Source of the DNA: Parapristionchus giblindavisi
Taxonomy: Eukaryota; Nematoda; Chromadorea; Rhabditida; Diplogasteridae
Reading direction: 5' to 3'
Assembly: GCA_943737045.1 (NCBI GenBank)
Contig: CALSFV010000088.1
Coordinates: 310,001 to 374,000, forward strand
DNA: 64,000 nucleotides
The notes below the pieces were generated by a model that saw nothing but the letters and a program-made list of their open reading frames with translations, had not been told where the DNA came from and did not search any database. The translations under genes and the position numbers were made by a program. Below, piece after piece: positions 50,376 through 61,001 of the stretch (position 1 is the stretch's first letter; every line of letters starts with the position of its first letter).

Positions 50376-50562
50376 GTGCTTGGGACAAATTTCGCATCGA
50401 GGCAACTATCCCTGACACCATATCAACTCTTCGCTTATTCTTGGTACCGTTCCAAGAATAAGCCTAACCTTATTTTTGGCACCGTGTCAAGAATAAGCCT
50501 AAGCCTAAGCCTAATCAATAGCTCAGAACAATTCGACAAAAGAATGATGATCTTGCCTGGTG

Positions 50563-50626
50563 TCGAACCAGGGACACATCGATCCAAAGACCAACGCTCT
50601 ATCTAGTACACCATGGAGCTCGTTAC
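50563..50626 (-). repeat. tRNA-like SINE head
   Basis: On the minus strand TAGATAGAGCGTTGGTC and CCTGGTTCGACACCAGG resemble A and B boxes. The surrounding 50400-51270 holds GGGAGA microsatellite and no supported gene. Confidence 0.5.
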
Positions 50627-51278
50627 TACAGACGATCACGCGGTTGCTATGGAGGGACTGCTGCTATGGGCGAAGGATGCGTGGAGGAGAGGGAGAGGGA
50701 GAGGAGGGGATGCTGGAGGGAGAGGGACGGACGGGAGGCTGTCTCTGAGTTTCTCTATCTTACTTTTTTCTGTTTCATTTGATGGAATAAAGAATAAGTA
50801 TAAGAACTACAGAGTTTACCCCCTCAATTCAGTGTCCCTCATTTCATTTCTCTTTGTGCAAACTTCTCTTATTTCAATCGCATGGCTGGTAGCCAATGAC
50901 CTGTAAGTATACCGCTTTTTCAACGATTTTTTTATATATCGTGCTCGATACCGTGCACACTAAACATGCATACATCATATAGTTTTACTTCATCATCGTT
51001 ACAAGTAAGTGAAATGGCTACGGCAAAGGGCGGAATATAAAACACTACAACAGACATAGATTACGGTAGTAGTGAAAAGGTATCATCTAGTTTTACGAAA
51101 TTCGATAACAATCTTTATGAAAGGAGATCAAGTGCCAACGGCCAGAGCATTAACAACTACACCGATTATGATAATAGGAGAGATACGAGCATTACTGTAA
51201 CTTTAAGAACGGGTTACTGTACGGTAGCGGATCGATTACGGCAGGACAAAGTGAAAATGAGAGTACTGTACATGCATT

Positions 51279-54200
51279 CTAGAAGAGAGTGGGACAGTAG
51301 GTGAGAAGGATGTCGTCGTCTGCGCCCTACAATTATGTTAATCATTATTAATCATTATTAATTACATTAATAGTCTGCATACAAGTCATTGTTTCTTAGG
51401 TGGGCACATTGGCTGTGCGCAAACGGGAGAATTGTAAAGCAAGACTATGCACATGGCCATTTTTTTGCAGATTTGACTGGAAATTCCCAATTTTTGAATT
51501 TTTGCGAGACAAAGATATGCGGAAGGCCCCGCAAGGGAAGGCAAGGCTGTTTGCAATAAGAATTCGTTTTCACACGACCACCTATGAATTATTTAGATGT
51601 AAAACGGGTAAAACTAACAATAAAGGCTAAAATGTGCTTCGACCGCTACTTCTAATAGCGCTAGTGACAACGAAATATGAAAGATTGTGCGATGACAAAG
51701 CTGACAATACGTTCTTTAAACTACAGTTACTACGGAACCAGTTACTATACAGACGATAAATTAGATTGATCGATACAGTAATACTGTAAACATACCGAAC
51801 CCCTCGTAACCCTACATACTGTAAAGACACCGTACCCCTCGCCATCCTTCAGCTGACCGTAGTGGGAAGGCGAGATCGATGATGGCTGAGATGCCGTGGC
51901 AAAGATGAATTACCTACAAAATCAAATCGCATTTTGCAGGATATTAAAGTCAGTTTGCGATAACAAAGTACTCTGCAGCCATATACAGTACAAGAAAAGT
52001 GTTAGCTTAGAAGGGAAAATATGCATTGTTAGCTAATCTTCCATAAACTACTATATTTTGTGAAGAAAAAACCAGTTCACGATAGGACAAACAATCAAAA
52101 CTACCGTACTCTGTGATTGAGGTAGCAGCTGTAGCCCCATCCGAACAGCACGACTCGCTTGTTCGGGTTCGACCTCACCACACGGCGCACCTAAAGGTAG
52201 TAATGAAGAACATTGAGTATTCACTTATATATCATTTAAAAAAAAATCTCCGAGAGAGATATCGTTACGAGGAAATCGTTTCCGCGCAACCCAAAATCAA
52301 CTAGTTCAACTAGCATTCCACAAGAACTCCAATTAAAGGCACGCTCCGATCAAATTGGAAACTATCCGCTCTAGCAACGGTCTCTCGCATTCGTTGTCTA
52401 CGAGAGAGTGTTGCCAGAGCGGAGTTTCAAATTAGCTCGGGATGTACCTTCGAAAACCATTACGAATCATAATACATGGACAGATAAATAAATATTAAAT
52501 AATTTAAATAATATAATAATTATAAAAGTTTTAAACAAAAATATTGAGCACACACACCTTATCACAGACGTACTCCACCGCAGCGTCAAACATCTCCGCC
52601 ACCGTACACTCCCCTCGGGGCATCGGAGGCTTCAGAATGATCGCTTGATCAACGTCCGGACACTGATACTTCACCAATCTGAAGAAGAAGAAGAACGATG
52701 TAGATCATAGGTCGAAAAATACGTTACAAGCTACGAAGCTTGACCGGTTTTTGAGCCAAAATTTTACAAAAATTGAAAAACCTGACCGGATTTTGAAAAC
52801 CGATAACCTTGTTATTTGACCTATGAGTAGATCAGTTGATCGTCAACTCAGTGTCAGTGGATCAATAATAATAATCTTTCACTATGACCATTTCGCAGTC
52901 AATAGAAATGACTCTATTAGACAATTTGCTCGTTGAGGGCACGAGACGAAAAAAATCGATAACCATAAACATAGCCTACTTGAAGAAGTAGTCGCAAGCT
53001 CGGTTCTTGAGCACCGGTCCCCTGTCCGTGAATTCGTAGCACGGCGACACCATTATGGGGATAATGTCGGCGACGGCTCGTGTCTGTAAATAAAATCCGT
53101 TATTAAATTGTAAAAGATAAAATTCGTAAAACATTGTCTAAATACATTATGTATTTCATTTCCGATTTTTCTTTACAAAATCAAATGTATATTTGTACTG
53201 TCAAACAGCACGCTTGGACCCAACAAAAAACATCTCTTCACGCAGGATAAACGTTTCACCGCACTGCCATAATCAAGCCATAGCAAAACAATTTCAGTAA
53301 TTGCAGGGTAGTGTAAAAAAAAAATCATAAAACATACATTAATCGAGTTATCGATGTGATCCTGATAGGGATCTCTGATCCGGTGCTGCATGAGGGCGGT
53401 CATCGCCTCCACCACTTCAGACACTCTAAATTATAATAATGTTAATAATAAATAAATAAAAATAATAAATTAATATTATTAAGAATGTTTTCTTGAAACA
53501 CCAATCTATTCAAAAATATGCACAAAACATCTCGAATCCGTGCCTGGCAGTTTTGTGTTTCAACAAAATTACAAGAAAAGGAAAGAAAAACCCACTTGGG
53601 CTTCGTCGCAGCTCGATTCTCCTTCTCTGAAACCTCCTCCTCATCTTCAACTACCATATTCTTGAGCTCCTCATATACGAGCGGCTCTTCTTCAAGTTGC
53701 ACTGGAGGCGGAGCTGTGACACTCGGAGTTCCATCAGTGGGAGGAGCTTGAAGAGTTTGCGGAGCTCCATCACTAGTGGGAGCTTCAAGAGCCTCATCGG
53801 AGCTCTGCGCTTGAACGATGGGCGGCGGAGCTTCACTGGTGATGGCTGGAGCTCATTGGTGGGCACGCTCGGGGAAAGGCTATGCGCAAACCGGGGAATT
53901 GTAAGGCAAGGCTATGCGCATGACCATTTTTTGCAGATTTGACTGAAAAATTTCTAATTTTTGCGAGGCAAAGCTAAGCGCAAGGCCCCGTAATGGAAGG
54001 CAAGGCTGTGCGCAAAAAGAATTCGTTTTCACGCGCCCACCTATGCTGGAGCTTCACCGGAGGTAGCTGGAGTTTCAAGCGACATCTGAGACTCTCCATC
54101 TCCCGCCGGAGTAGATGCAACAGTTGTGGATGGGGCTACAGTATCCTCATTGGCGACAGTTGTGGGCGGGGCTACAGTATCCTCATTGACAGCCGTCGTC

Positions 54201-56116
54201 TCTGGAGCACTGTCATTCTCGTATACTCCCTGTAACACATCGATATTAGATCAATCATGCATCGAATAATCTTTCCACATCAATCATAATTAAACCCTAC
54301 GAAACATAAATACAACTGGAAGTCAGAAACCGAAGAAGTTCCAAAAAATCAATAAATCAATAAAAAAATCAACGCCTACCCAAAACTCCTCCTCCGCACT
54401 CTGTAGATACGCCTTCAACGGTTCCCTCCCCTCTCCTTCGCTCGACCAATCGAACAGCTCATCGTACTCATCCTTGTATCGCTTGGACAGGTGGCTATTG
54501 ATGAGCGAGACTGCCTTGTGATCCTGGAAAAGATCAAAGATCAAAGATCAGAGATCAAAGATCATACGTTGATGCGCATGAAGCGCAGGCACTCCAGATA
54601 CACAGCGAGTAGGTATTCGGGCAGGGCACGAATGAGCAGTCGATGGGTCCAGGCGGCGAGGTGGACACGGTACTGAATGGGGTAAAATTTATTTATTTAT
54701 TTATTATTAATTATTTTATTTATTTATATATATTGAATAACAATATTATACTATAATAACCACTAAAACAAGTGTACCAAAATCTTGAGTGAACCTTGAA
54801 TCAAGGTCCTTGATCGTAAGATATAGACTGACATTGAGCTTCTTTTTCATTAAAAATATACTACTGACCAAAATATTTTTTTTCAAATATTAAATAAATA
54901 CCTACCGCAGAGAAGAGCGGATAGAGCATTCGGATCTGATTGCCGGCAGTGAGGTACGAGTTGTAGAGCACGTCCTGTCCTCCTTTCGGGCCTGAAATAA
55001 GGGAGCATTAGTACTGCACATAGAAGGGCGGGCATTGCCGCTGGAAATGAAAATCGGGAGGGTCGGGTACCAAAATCGGGTAGGTTTGACACAAATATTT
55101 CATTTTCAAGTGAATTTTGCACAAATGGTATTCAATTTTTAAGTGAATTTTGGTTAAATCGGGAGATTTGTTGCCAAAATCGGGTGGGTGTTGCCGCTAG
55201 CGGCAATGCCGCCCACGTATGGTACTGCACGCTCTATGCATTCAACCCGTCACATTACAGTTGACGACATTTCCCAAAAGAGTAGACAAGAGAGAACAAT
55301 AATAATGTGTAAATATAATAATAATGCAAAATAGTGATAAAAATGTTCGTGAATACTAATACAATTTCTTTTTGCATCAAATCATTTTCCCGTTATCTCC
55401 TTTCAGAGTAAAAAAAAGAATTGATGAACGAATTGATCACTGTATGAATCTGCACAGCTAAATCAGTGAATGGAACAAAAATGTGGATGAAAGCTCAAAG
55501 ATCAAAGATCAAAGATCAAACTTCATACCGATCGAACTGATCTGCGCCATGTACTGTCGTGTCACTATATCCAATACGTGTTCCACGTACCACTTCCGTT
55601 CCACACTCTCCTTCTGTATCCTGCAATCAATCAATAAATTCAAACTACCGTAACCCAAATAATATCCCCACATCATCAAGCCATTCTGTTTGCATCATAG
55701 GCTACATTAACAGATGCTATAATAAGAGAAAAAAGAAAACACAATTTGAAGGCGTCAAAGTTTCTATGAATTTTCGAAACAACTATAAGCGAAGAATCAT
55801 GATCATTTTTCGGAACTTAGATAACTTTAATAAAAACCATTTTCCCCCGCGAAAATCACGTTTTTCGATGTCCCAGGTCAAGGAGCTGAAGCATTCCCAG
55901 TAAATTTCATTCAAAGTAGTCAGCAAACACTGCTATTAACAGAAAGTTGTGAAATTAAAATCCAAAAATCAATCGATAACTTACAGCACATGGATATCCG
56001 CCTCACTCCATCCGCATCCTTCCTCGTCATCCGCGTCGCTATCGAAGGAGCGGGGACGCGGAAGGGCGGAGACGATACGCGCGGCCATCTCTGTCGCCAT
56101 CTCACCTATACCATTT

Positions 56117-56179
<63 letters not shown>

Positions 56180-57548
56180 GTATTATGATTGAACATTTAT
56201 TTAGTTCATTTTAAAATTATCCAAATTCATCTCGATACGATAGCTACGATACGATTTACTACGATGTCGAGATGAAGTAAGCAGAGTTATGGGATCGTTC
56301 CGGTGGTCTATACCTATGGATGGCGCCAATCGCGTCATTACTCATTTGACTCAAGTCTGATATGATAAGTGAATTTGAATTTGAAATTCATCTCGACGGA
56401 AAGGAGTACGAAAAAAGGAACACCCCGCACGTCAGAGCTCTCAGCCTTTGACCGCTAGATAAATATGTTACCTCACAGAGAAACTATTGCCCAATTAACA
56501 TTGAGACTGATCAGCTATCACTGGAACATGAATCTTACGGGTTTATAAATCGCCCAGCAAAAGGAATTGTCTCCAGCATTTTTGTTTAATTCTACCGTAA
56601 TCCGAGTCAACCATACAAAATCCACCGTAATCTCTCACTCACCAATGGGTTTCATGTCTCCATTCACCCACCATAAGGCACATTATTAGCTAACTTATTC
56701 ATTTTAAAAATTTCATTTAAAGTGCATGCATACTTATTCTCGTACATCTATTAATATTACTAATTTAATTGTACATTTATCATCACAATCGCTTTGCCTA
56801 TCACTGGCCTAGCAGTGATCTCACGCAGGACGCATAGGTCGAATAGCTAGGTTATCGGTTTTCAAAATGCGGTCGGGTTTTTCGATTTTTTTTCGTGAAA
56901 TTTTGGCTCAAAATTCGGTCAGACTTCATACTTTGCAACATACTTTTCGACATATGGCATGACGTTCGTGTGCTTTGAATAACGGGATAAACTACATTTC
57001 ATTATTATGAAACCTACACTTCGTCAAGAACAGAAAGAAAGAATAATCAAGACTGATCAGCTGTCGCATAAACAAGAATCTGCCGGGTTCATGCATCGAA
57101 GCCCAACAGACACCCTGACCACCAGCACTTTCGCTCATTAGGCCTGCTTGTCAAGCAGGCCTAATGGACGATAGCGGAACGTTTTCGTGAGTTTACTACT
57201 TCGATCAACAAGTTTCAGTTCGATCGTTTTCTTGAATGGAGAATAACATCTCTCAGAGACGGAAGAATAAGAACTTGCAAGAAAATTCCCCCTGCCCCTG
57301 GCTTACTCTTCTGCACTTAGTGCTGATAAGATAAATGTATTGTACTTTCGCTCAAACACCCAATTATCCCAAGAAACATACCACCACAATCCGCTCAATC
57401 AATAATTCTCTACCGTAATCCCAGTCATAATCCAGCAAAATCCACCGTAATCTCTCGCTCACCAATGGGTTTCATGTCTCCAATCTCGTCTGGAAGCGGC
57501 TGACACATGGATTCGACGTCAGGCTCACACTCGAATGGGGCACACTAA

Positions 57549-57595
<47 letters not shown>

Positions 57596-59067
57596 TAATA
57601 TTAATAATAATAATAATAATTGTTATTATTATTGATCTCATCCGTACAGCATTCCATATTAAGTTCAGTACCAAAACCAGTCAATTTCTATTTTTCGATG
57701 TCATAAAGGAAAGTCGAAACGCAAATGCGCGCGGTGTACCCGAATACCATAAAAATAAAAATATCCTATCTAAAACAGATTGCGAAAAAGGGGGCGGAGC
57801 TACAAAGTACCCACATTGGTTCTCGCTTCCACTTGACCACATGAGCTCGTCTGCTCCCTCCTCCTCCTCCGCTTCTCCTTCGATCTCGCCTATCTCGTTT
57901 CACTTTGACTACTGTAGATGTTAGCGATGACGATGATGAGGGGATAGGCAGTTGTGGTGGTAGCACCGAAGGCTGTGCAGGAGTGTCCACGTACACGATA
58001 GCTGTCTGCAATCAATCAATCGTTAGTGTAATGTTTTAGTGTAATTACTTCTGTAAAGAATGATGAAGCAATGTGGAGTGAGACGGAGTAATGGAGTAAG
58101 ACTCATGACTACAGTGAATAGTTTAAATTTCCATCTGAATTCGTAGAACGGATGTCATTTTGTTCGTGGTTATCGTATCGTATCTTCCAAAAATTAATGA
58201 AGTAATGAAGTGAAGTTAACAATTGGAAAAAAACGGGGAGAAAAAACTAATCATGTTTGAATTATCATCCAACTCGGGAATATCTCTACTGCCCATGTCT
58301 CTTTCCAAATTGCACTTTTACACCTCACTTCCTTCTCGATCATTCCTATCCATGCAATTCTACACCTTTTGAATGATCGGTTTAGACTAACTACGATAGT
58401 AGGACATATTTCATCTTGACACAGTAGAACGGATGTAATTTTGTTCGTGGTTATCGTATCGACTTTTCCAAAAATGAATCAGAACACGAGTGATATGAGC
58501 TACAACTTTGCTGTTGACTGCTAAGCTCTCATTTGCGAGGGGAATTAGCCATCTCTTGAAACGGCTGCCAGGCTGCTGGTGAGCAGTTAACGGAGGGTGG
58601 CAATATAGGTGAGTGAAGAGTCATTCTCGCCACCATAGTGTTTACCCATATAAAGAGATTTCGTTCCTATTTACAAAAATTGACCATCGTTCGATACTAC
58701 AGAGGTGTTTAAATCCAAGCATCACCGAGGATACATGAAAATCGACTATGCGCATGGCCATTTTTTACAGATTTAACTGGAAATTTTCCAATTTTTGCGA
58801 GTCAAAGCTAAGTCCAGCAAGGGAAGGCAAGGCCGTGCGCAAAAAGAATTCGTTTTCATGCGGCCACTTATGTTTTCTGCCCAAAAATATGAAGAACTAA
58901 TTTGACACTCTTTAGACAGGCCCTTTTGGCGAAAAATAAAGTAAGAAATGCCACTGACCGACAGAGACTAGGACTCCTTTCTTGACTTTCTCTTCTTCTT
59001 GTCTCCACAGGGTCTTCTGGGACTTGGCGGTCTTCTTCGCTCCCTTGGCGGATTGTTTGGGTGGCAT
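51279..59067 (-). CDS. KANSL3-like subunit of the NSL histone acetyltransferase complex, 3' end apparently lost
   Basis: Exons from the start: 59067-58963, 58005-57811, 57544-57463, 56105-55985, 55620-55529, 54991-54906, 54672-54568, 54523-54380, 54229-54058, 53845-53596, 53425-53338, 53083-52980, 52678-52558, 52190-52110, 51913-51836, 51326-51279; all phases fit and give 623 aa. KANSL3 signs: a helical part with HLAAWTHRLLIRALPEYLLA, then an alpha/beta-hydrolase-like part (NKRVVLFGWGYSCYLNH, IIDLAFPLRSAEGWRG, DDDILLTYCPTLF). KANSL3 is a nuclear scaffold acting with KAT8/MOF. An acidic, Ala/Pro/Thr-rich linker (exons 9-10) carries a MITE. The frame stops right after CPTLF, where relatives continue with the rest of the hydrolase fold, and no AATAAA is seen on this strand within about 800 bp. 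The end is truncated or mis-modelled. Confidence 0.85.
51396..51586 (+). mobile_element. Decayed F3 MITE in KANSL3-like intron 15
   Basis: Starts TTAGGTGGGCACATTGGC and ends ACCACCTATG; changed termini and no clean duplication. Confidence 0.75.
52333..52450. repeat. P1 palindrome in a KANSL3-like intron
   Basis: AAAGGCACGCTCCGATC at one end and AGCTCGGGATGTACCTT at the other, with the CTCTCTCG hinge. It fills about a third of the intron between 52191 and 52557. Confidence 0.7.
52706..52825 (+). mobile_element. F4 MITE in a KANSL3-like intron
   Basis: 120 bp, ends CATAGGTCGAAAAATACG and TTTGACCTATG, flanks TGTAGAT / AGTAGAT. Confidence 0.85.
53854..54045 (+). mobile_element. F3 MITE inserted in a coding exon of the KANSL3-like gene
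   Basis: 192 bp, ends CATTGGTGGGC and GCCCACCTATG, duplication CTGGAGCT (53846-53853 and 54046-54053). On the gene strand the element adds a TAG three codons after Gly-Glu and shifts the frame by 200 nt. A GT donor at 54057 (CCG|GTGAAG) and the AG of the duplication at 53846 (AGCTCCAG|CC) would remove 212 nt and restore the frame with a loss of four codons. Confidence 0.93.
55019..55221 (+). mobile_element. F2 MITE in a KANSL3-like intron
   Basis: 203 bp, ends CATAGAAGGGCGGG and GCCGCCCACGTATG, duplication GTACTGCA (55011-55018 and 55222-55229). Confidence 0.9.
56120..56178. repeat. (AT)n microsatellite at an exon edge
   Basis: AT dinucleotides begin about 15 bp upstream of the acceptor of exon 4 of the KANSL3-like gene. 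Ile/Tyr frames on both strands are artefacts of it. Confidence 0.85.
56833..56956 (-). mobile_element. F4 MITE in a KANSL3-like intron
   Basis: 124 bp, ends CATAGGTCGAATAGC and TTTTCGACATATG, flanks GCAGGACG and GCATGACG (7 of 8). Confidence 0.82.
57136..57166. repeat. 15-bp perfect hairpin
   Basis: CATTAGGCCTGCTTG and its exact complement around one central base. It is not followed by a T-run and is not near a gene end. Confidence 0.75.
57546..57640. repeat. AAT/ATT microsatellite at an acceptor
   Basis: (AAT)n with a switch to ATT directly upstream of the acceptor of KANSL3-like exon 3 (57544), serving as its pyrimidine-poor intron end. Confidence 0.75.
58745..58872 (+). mobile_element. 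Truncated F3 MITE in the first intron of the KANSL3-like gene
   Basis: Interior words ATGCGCATGGCCATTTTTT to GGCCACTTATG without the left terminus. Confidence 0.7.
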
Positions 59068-59111
59068 ACTGACGATGAGGGTTGGTTAGTGGCGAGGTGT
59101 TAGGGCTTACT

Positions 59112-59263
59112 GAGGGCATATGCATGAACGCCGACAAACCTTTGTCCGACAAACGTGACGTCACAACCGTAGGCGGAGGCGTTTGCCGAAAATCCTCCGC
59201 CTACGCTTTTGACGTCACGTTAGTCGGACAAACGGTTTGCCGGCGTTCATTCATACGGCCTCT
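59112..59263. mobile_element. Foldback element with TGCATGAACGCCG ends
   Basis: Arms GCATGAACGCCGACAAAC and TTTGCCGGCGTTCATTCAT plus inner mirrored GTAGGCGGAGGCG. It begins about 45 bp upstream of the KANSL3-like ATG, so it may overlap the promoter. A diverged copy is at 61907-62104. Confidence 0.8.
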
Positions 59264-59269
59264 GAAGGA

Positions 59270-60995
59270 AGAATTATGAAAATATAACAAATTAAAACCA
59301 TTGTAAAGGCGACAAATGCTTTCGCAACCTGCCGAAGAGAGGTGCCGCAAAATAAACTGTAGACAAATCGCCAAACTGTGTGAATCGAGAAGTGACTTTA
59401 TTTTCATTAATTTAGATTTATTACGCGAAAAAATGTTGAAAGGAATTTAAAATTTATTTTTTTTGTTTAGAAAATGATCATTATCCATGGTAAAAGCTAA
59501 ATTATTGCATGTTCTTGGCACTGTGCCAAGAAATATTTTCGTTGTCTATCTCTTTCATTTCGCGTCTTCTCTCACCATCTCCCTCTTTCTCTAGCATGTT
59601 CTAACCACGAATTCTTCCCACGCCATGAGTGATCGTTCTTTGATCAAAGCAGAGACTGTGCAGATATGAGAGAGAGTGAGGAAGTGTGAAAGAGGTCAGA
59701 GAAAGAGAGACATAATCCACAATTGTTTACTAATTTGTCCAATCGGTCTCCGTCTCTTCCCGCTTTTTTCACTATGCTATTGTTCATTTAATTTTGGTTT
59801 TCTTCTGCTTCTACTTTGAAATTTGTCCAGTCCCTTGGATCACTCTCTGCCTATCTTCGTCTCGCTTCCCTCTCCCTCTCCTTCTCTCCCTCTCCTTCTC
59901 TCCCTCTCCCTCTCTCCCTCTCCCTCTAACTCGGGATTTTCGGATGTTTGACCTATCTTTGAACTTTCTTTGTTCATTTGCGTATCGGCGTTGTTGTGTA
60001 GCCCTTCATAATTGTTAGTTCCATTTTAAACTAGATATTTGAACTTTTCTTTTTGTTTACTGGTCCTTCCTAATAATATTCTAAATTTGTGATTCTCCTC
60101 TTTGTGTTCAATCTCAGTTTCCTCTTCTTTCTTTGTCTATAAGAAAGTACGACCATATACCATTCACATTTAGCTTGGATACTCGTTTAAATCAATTGAA
60201 CTATGTCGTATGCCTATGTATTTTGGTCGTGTATCACAGCGTTCTCATGACTTTCAAAGCAAGAACGACCGCTCAACATACAAATTCTCTCGAATACAAT
60301 GGTCTCTCCTTTGTCTTGCTTTCGAAGAAAAATGGCTTGGACCAGAATACTGTGGTATCACTATTCCCAATCCATATCGATTAGACGCGTCCTATGTACA
60401 TGTTTACGGGTGGTAGTTTGGCATTGTTTAATAATGTATTGATATATTGATTGAATAAGATCAAAGATCAAAAACCATTTGCTCGATCCCCTGACCATAA
60501 TAGCAAATGTGCATTTGAAACAAGACTACAGACGTGACCCTCTATGTTTTCGTAATCGAATCGAGATAGACAGCGTAATCGATCGATTGCAAGGGAACAG
60601 AGTAGGGGACAAGAGCGGATGATCTACCCTCTCGCTCTGTTCAATCGACCTCAGTCTCTTTCTCTCTATCTCGATCTTCTCCCTATCTCGATCTCCTTCC
60701 CAGTCTCGTTCATAGCTGTTGTTTGTCTAATTGTTGTTCATGCTCGCGTGTTTGATTTGCTAGTGGTGCATAGGTTTTCTTGGTAGTTCTCAAGCGTACT
60801 TCATTGCTAGGCCACTTTGTTTTAAGCTTAGATTAATGCATGTTAGGCAGTATTTCATTCAATGTGATATTGATTTCGGTAGATCACTCGTTCATAAATA
60901 TTATTGATTTCTTTTCCACGTATACTTGTGTCACCCACATCCACATCTCGCCTAAGTATCTTTCACGTTTACAGTGCCTCCTCTCCTTTCCCATC
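59270..60995. other. Intergenic region between divergent genes
   Basis: No gene seen. It holds a CCTCTC microsatellite (59865-59925), a CACAG...CTGTG element copy (60237-60357), GATCAAAGATC words (near 60460) and pyrimidine-rich tracts. Promoters of the KANSL3-like gene (leftward) and the LDLa gene (rightward) must lie here. Confidence 0.5.
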
Positions 60996-61001
60996 AGCAC
61001 T

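Larger units (their letters stand above)
56500..57480. repeat. Diverged tandem duplication inside a KANSL3-like intron
   Basis: 56500-56670 and 57050-57480 share ordered blocks (TCTACCGTAATCC, AAAATCCACCGTAATCTCTC, CACCAATGGGTTTCATGTC). The second block is the end of exon 3; the first is a broken copy of that exon end in the intron. Confidence 0.6.

Noticed and set aside
50613..50906. Plus-strand frame starting MELVTTDDHAV
   Set aside because: It looked protein-like for about 25 residues but soon enters a GGGAGA microsatellite, begins in a tRNA-like repeat and has no partner exons.
57535..57924. Plus-strand 129-residue frame
   Set aside because: It starts in a TAA microsatellite and continues antisense to an exon of the KANSL3-like gene.
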